From contig CM031857.1 in the NCBI GenBank assembly GCA_018697195.1, positions 62,626,069 to 62,690,068 of the forward strand: 64,000 nt of DNA, read 5' to 3'. Position numbers and translations under genes: made by a program. The notes under the pieces were generated by a model that was not told where the DNA came from, searched no databases, and was given only the letters and a program-made list of their open reading frames with translations. The DNA is from Certhia americana. Taxonomy: Eukaryota; Chordata; Aves; Passeriformes; Certhiidae. Below, in pieces: positions 60,833 through 64,000 of this stretch (position 1 is the stretch's first letter; every line of letters starts with the position of its first letter).

Positions 60833-63800
60833 TTCTCTAGTGGTACCTCATGCATACCTCATGGAAGCAGAAGCAAAAGCCACACTGGTCTGCATACTGA
60901 TGTACATCCTAGTTTTTTATATAGGGCTCTCTGTGGGTGTCTGTAGGGGTCAGTTGTCTCCAGTTGTAACTGTGAAGGTGTTTTGAGGTCTCTCAGCACA
61001 GCTGTGTTGATGCCTGAGGACAGGCTAGGAGAAGTCAGGAGAGGTCCTCCCCAGTCTGACACTGTCACCTGCACTACAGCCTTCTGCAGTAAGAGCTCAT
61101 GTAGCAAATAGCCTGTTGTAAGCTTACCATTTGGGGATTAATACAGCATAACTCGTCTTTGGAATACTAAAGAAAGTTGGCAGCTCTTGACTGCCATGTT
61201 ACTTCTGCTTGTTCTAGACAGGGCTCAGCAATCTGAGGACACTAACTCATAGTGCTCAGCCTGATCTTTAGAAGGTCTAATGGCTGGAAGGCAAATGTCA
61301 TGATTTGGCTCTCACCATTCTCCACTTAGAAAGAGATGAAGATGACCCCATTTACCTGTAGTTCAGGCTCAGGTGTCCTGTTTTAAAGATAAGAATTCAA
61401 TTTATTTTATCCAGTGAACATGTTGATGAAGCCAACATCTGTCTAATTTCATGAGCAGCTTGTTGGATGGAGATGTGTGAGAAACTCTTGAACATGGGCA
61501 GATCCTACACTACAAGCACTAAAAATACTCATTAAAACTGATGGACTTTCACCATGGGAAGAGGAAGTGCTGATGTACAGTTGTGTGATAGATCTGCAAC
61601 TACCATGCTAAATCTTAGGCAGTCTAAATATTTTTACATTAAAATCTTTCTTCCATTTTCCTCCTCTATGTACAGCAATTGTCAGCTGAAGAGCATAATT
61701 ACTTGGGGGCACATGAGTTTAAGGATTTCATGCATATTTCTGACTGACATATCCTTTCATGCATATTTGGTGTAATGACCACCAACATAAAAACTACTGC
61801 TTGAGCTAATCTGTCTCCCACTGAAATCAAAGGCAGTTTATAATGCAGGGATCTTTGTCGAATAAAGATACCTTCATGAAAAAAATGCAAGTGTCACAAA
61901 ATTTTATCAATTCCTTTCTAGAAAGAACTGAAAACTATTTACTTTTGGCAAAAATATCATCTCCACAATCTCAGGATCTGATTACTTGCTGTCTATCATA
62001 CACAGAAAGAAGGAGGTGGAAAATGGAAGAGAAGGACAATGAATTCAGAATAGCCCTTCTGTGCCCGTGGTCTATCATCATATTAATCCTAGCATAATCA
62101 TAATGCTACAAACATTCAAAATACAAAAACACTGTCACAAATGGCAGCTTCAGTTATTCAGTAGATTCAGCAGCAACTGCTCTCTAGTGAAGCTAGGCAG
62201 ACTGTTGGAAACTAGTCAGGAAATAGGGTTTTGGTAGCTTCACGTTGTGAGAAATGAAATTTCATACTCATTTCTGTTTAATTTGTAATGATTCTTTTGG
62301 TTGGCAGTTGGTTGATTTATTGGCTCAAATTCCCAAAAGCATGAGTAGCTGGCTGTTAAACAGAATTTGGATAACTCCAGAAATGTAGACTGAGACCTCA
62401 TTAAATTAGTAGTATCCCTTTTGAAATCATCCATGTCTACTTCCAATGCTAATGTGTTGAATTAGCAATTATGCAATTTTTCAGGACTAAGGAATTACAG
62501 AGTCTGTGACTGCAAGCTTATTATAAATAGTAATTGTGCATTTGATAGTCTAAAATTGCAGAAAAACCTCAATTTCTTAGTACTTTCCATACAAGATACT
62601 TATATTGACTGAATGCATATTTGTGTAGAATTATTGCTTGTAAATTTATTGACTTCAGCCTTTAGCATGGTAATTGAACCATACACAGTTGGGCATCCAA
62701 AGAAAATGCAACATTAGCAATATACTTTCCTGCAGCTACATGTTTCACAAAGAAAAGAAAAATCGAAAAATCTTAAAAGCATATTTCCTTCATTCCTCTG
62801 CAATGTTTGTTTGCCTTCTTTTTGAACCACAGTGTGCTTGAATCAGTTAAGCTTCAATCTCTCTTTTTCACTGTTGTTCTGCTTATAAGTTTTCAGGTTT
62901 TTAATATTAGTGATGAGTAATTTGACATGGTAGAGTATCCAGAGATGTTGCAGCTGTCAGTTGCAAAGTTTGGAATATGTTCTGCACTTTGATTCTCCAT
63001 AAAGCAGAGATCTAGTGTGGCTAAACTTGGGAATAAAAGGATCCTATCTAGGCCTCTTCAAAGTTAGCTGTTTACCTGTTAGGGAACTTGAGATTATTTC
63101 AAAGGGTTGCTCAACTATGCACCTAAATCTAAGGAGACAGAGACCTGTCCAATATTGTATTTCCTGCAAAACTGTATCTTGAGGCTCCAGAGACATTTTT
63201 CAAATAGTTTTAAGAATGAGGTTTAGACTCACCATGTGGCACAACTGTTCACAGTTTCATTCAGTGTTGTTCCTAAAGAAAGAAGCAAACAGTGTGTTGC
63301 TGACTCAGCAAGTAGGTAGTTCTGGCTGAATGAATAGACCCTCATAAATTTTGCTTTCATAACACAGTACAGGTTTTGTTGTTGTTGGGTTTTTTTTTGT
63401 TTGTTTGTTTGCTTGTTTGATTATCTGTGTAGTTGGTTTTGGTCCTTTTGTATTGAATAAAACAATTGTCTTTATGTGACTGCCTCCTTTTATTTTTTTT
63501 TTTTTTTCCCTCTGGGGGGCTAAACACCACATGGTAGACAGTAATTATGCATGATCTTTATCAATAATGTAGAATAACTTCCTCTTGAAGATAGCTTAAG
63601 TGTCCTAAGACTACCAGATCATATAGTAAAAGCAAAGGACTATATCATTCACTGTGGAAATAATACTGCTGAAGAAAAAAATCTAAAAATCCCCCCAAAA
63701 TTAAAAGTATGAACACTGTAAATAGAATTCAAATTTTCTCTTCCCAAAAGAAAACAAACTCTAAACTTGAATTAAAAACCACAAAATTCTATAATATAAA

Positions 63801-63904
63801 CTTAAAGCAAATGCTCTTATACAATTTCCTTACACTAAGTAAGTACTAAGAATACGCAGTGCTTGTTACATAATAATTAAATAGTGACTTGCAATAGAAA
63901 AAAA
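60833..63904. other. AT-rich unique sequence, no gene seen
   Basis: No transposon or exon recognised. CTCCCACTGAAATCAAAGGC at 61815 resembles the dispersed motif near 49625. TTGTTGTTGGG then (GTTT)n lies at 63377-63420, and a T run at 63489-63506. The minus-strand frame 60859-61107 is GC-richer but matches no family I know. Confidence 0.55.
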
Positions 63905-64000
63905 AGGGAAGGGAAAGTCGAAGTTCAGGGGCAGGGACAAAAGTTAGTTCGGGATAAGGAAAGTTCAGGAAGGGAAAGTTCAGGAAGTTCAGGGGGGAAG
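63905..64000. repeat. Purine-rich tandem repeat at the window edge
   Basis: Irregular units built on GGAAAGTTCAGGAAG recur to the last base: GAAGTTCAGGGG, AAAGTTAGTTCGGG, GGAAAGTTCAGGAAGGG, AAAGTTCAGGAAGTTCAGGGG. Nearly all pyrimidines fall in the GTTC core. The array is cut by the end of the window, so its size is unknown. Confidence 0.85.

Noticed and set aside
1..64000. CRISPR array, bacterial operon or phage-like system
   Set aside because: No regularly spaced identical repeats with unique spacers and no dense coding. All repeat content is of vertebrate type.

Overview
The window looks like a gene-poor piece of bird chromosome, most likely from a songbird (oscine passerine). It is AT-rich, with no operons, no long open frames and no CRISPR array. 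The avian signs are repeated fragments of the LINE CR1, with its usual 3' end of ATTCTGTG-type octamers and no poly-A tail, and solo LTRs of avian endogenous retroviruses. The songbird suggestion rests on one short interspersed element made of a tRNA-Ile-like head and a CR1-X-like tail, the architecture known as TguSINE1 from zebra finch. All family assignments come from memory of consensus sequences, not from a search. Layout: a reverse-oriented solo LTR (about 17-590) opens the window. A 1-kb CR1 (1170-2200) follows, then AT-rich sequence with a 47-base A tract. A second LTR of the same family lies in forward orientation (9474-10061), followed by an unassigned GC-richer island (10370-10670). 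After a long AT-rich stretch come a forward CR1-X-like piece (17061-17370), an old CR1 3' end (20278-20360) and a third, internally deleted LTR of the same family with a matching 6-bp flank (23461-23844). The region 27.1-31.9 kb is the busiest: a CR1 carrying a nested SINE (27395-28452), another CR1 (29912-30235), a GC-richer block with a degenerate tandem pattern (about 30270-31150) and a possible exon (31763-31868). A different ERV LTR lies at 35886-36295. The last 28 kb is mostly unique AT-rich DNA. It holds an unusual direct-plus-inverted duplication (43916-44068), a T/G-rich versus A/C-rich inverted pair (54630-54862), a fossil reverse-transcriptase segment of a non-CR1 LINE (about 56500-56937), a 1-kb CR1 (57107-58115), small tandem arrays, and a purine-rich repeat running off the right edge. 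I find no complete protein-coding gene. The longer open frames are antisense or sense remains of CR1, parts of LTRs, or simple-sequence translations. The window is therefore either intergenic or inside a very large intron. Most CR1 pieces (6 of 7) and 3 of 4 LTRs point to the minus strand, and the best exon candidate is on the plus strand, which would fit an intron of a plus-strand gene, but the counts are small. I do not see an undescribed molecular system. The most informative items are the fossil LINE, the nested SINE, the inverted duplication and the exon candidate.
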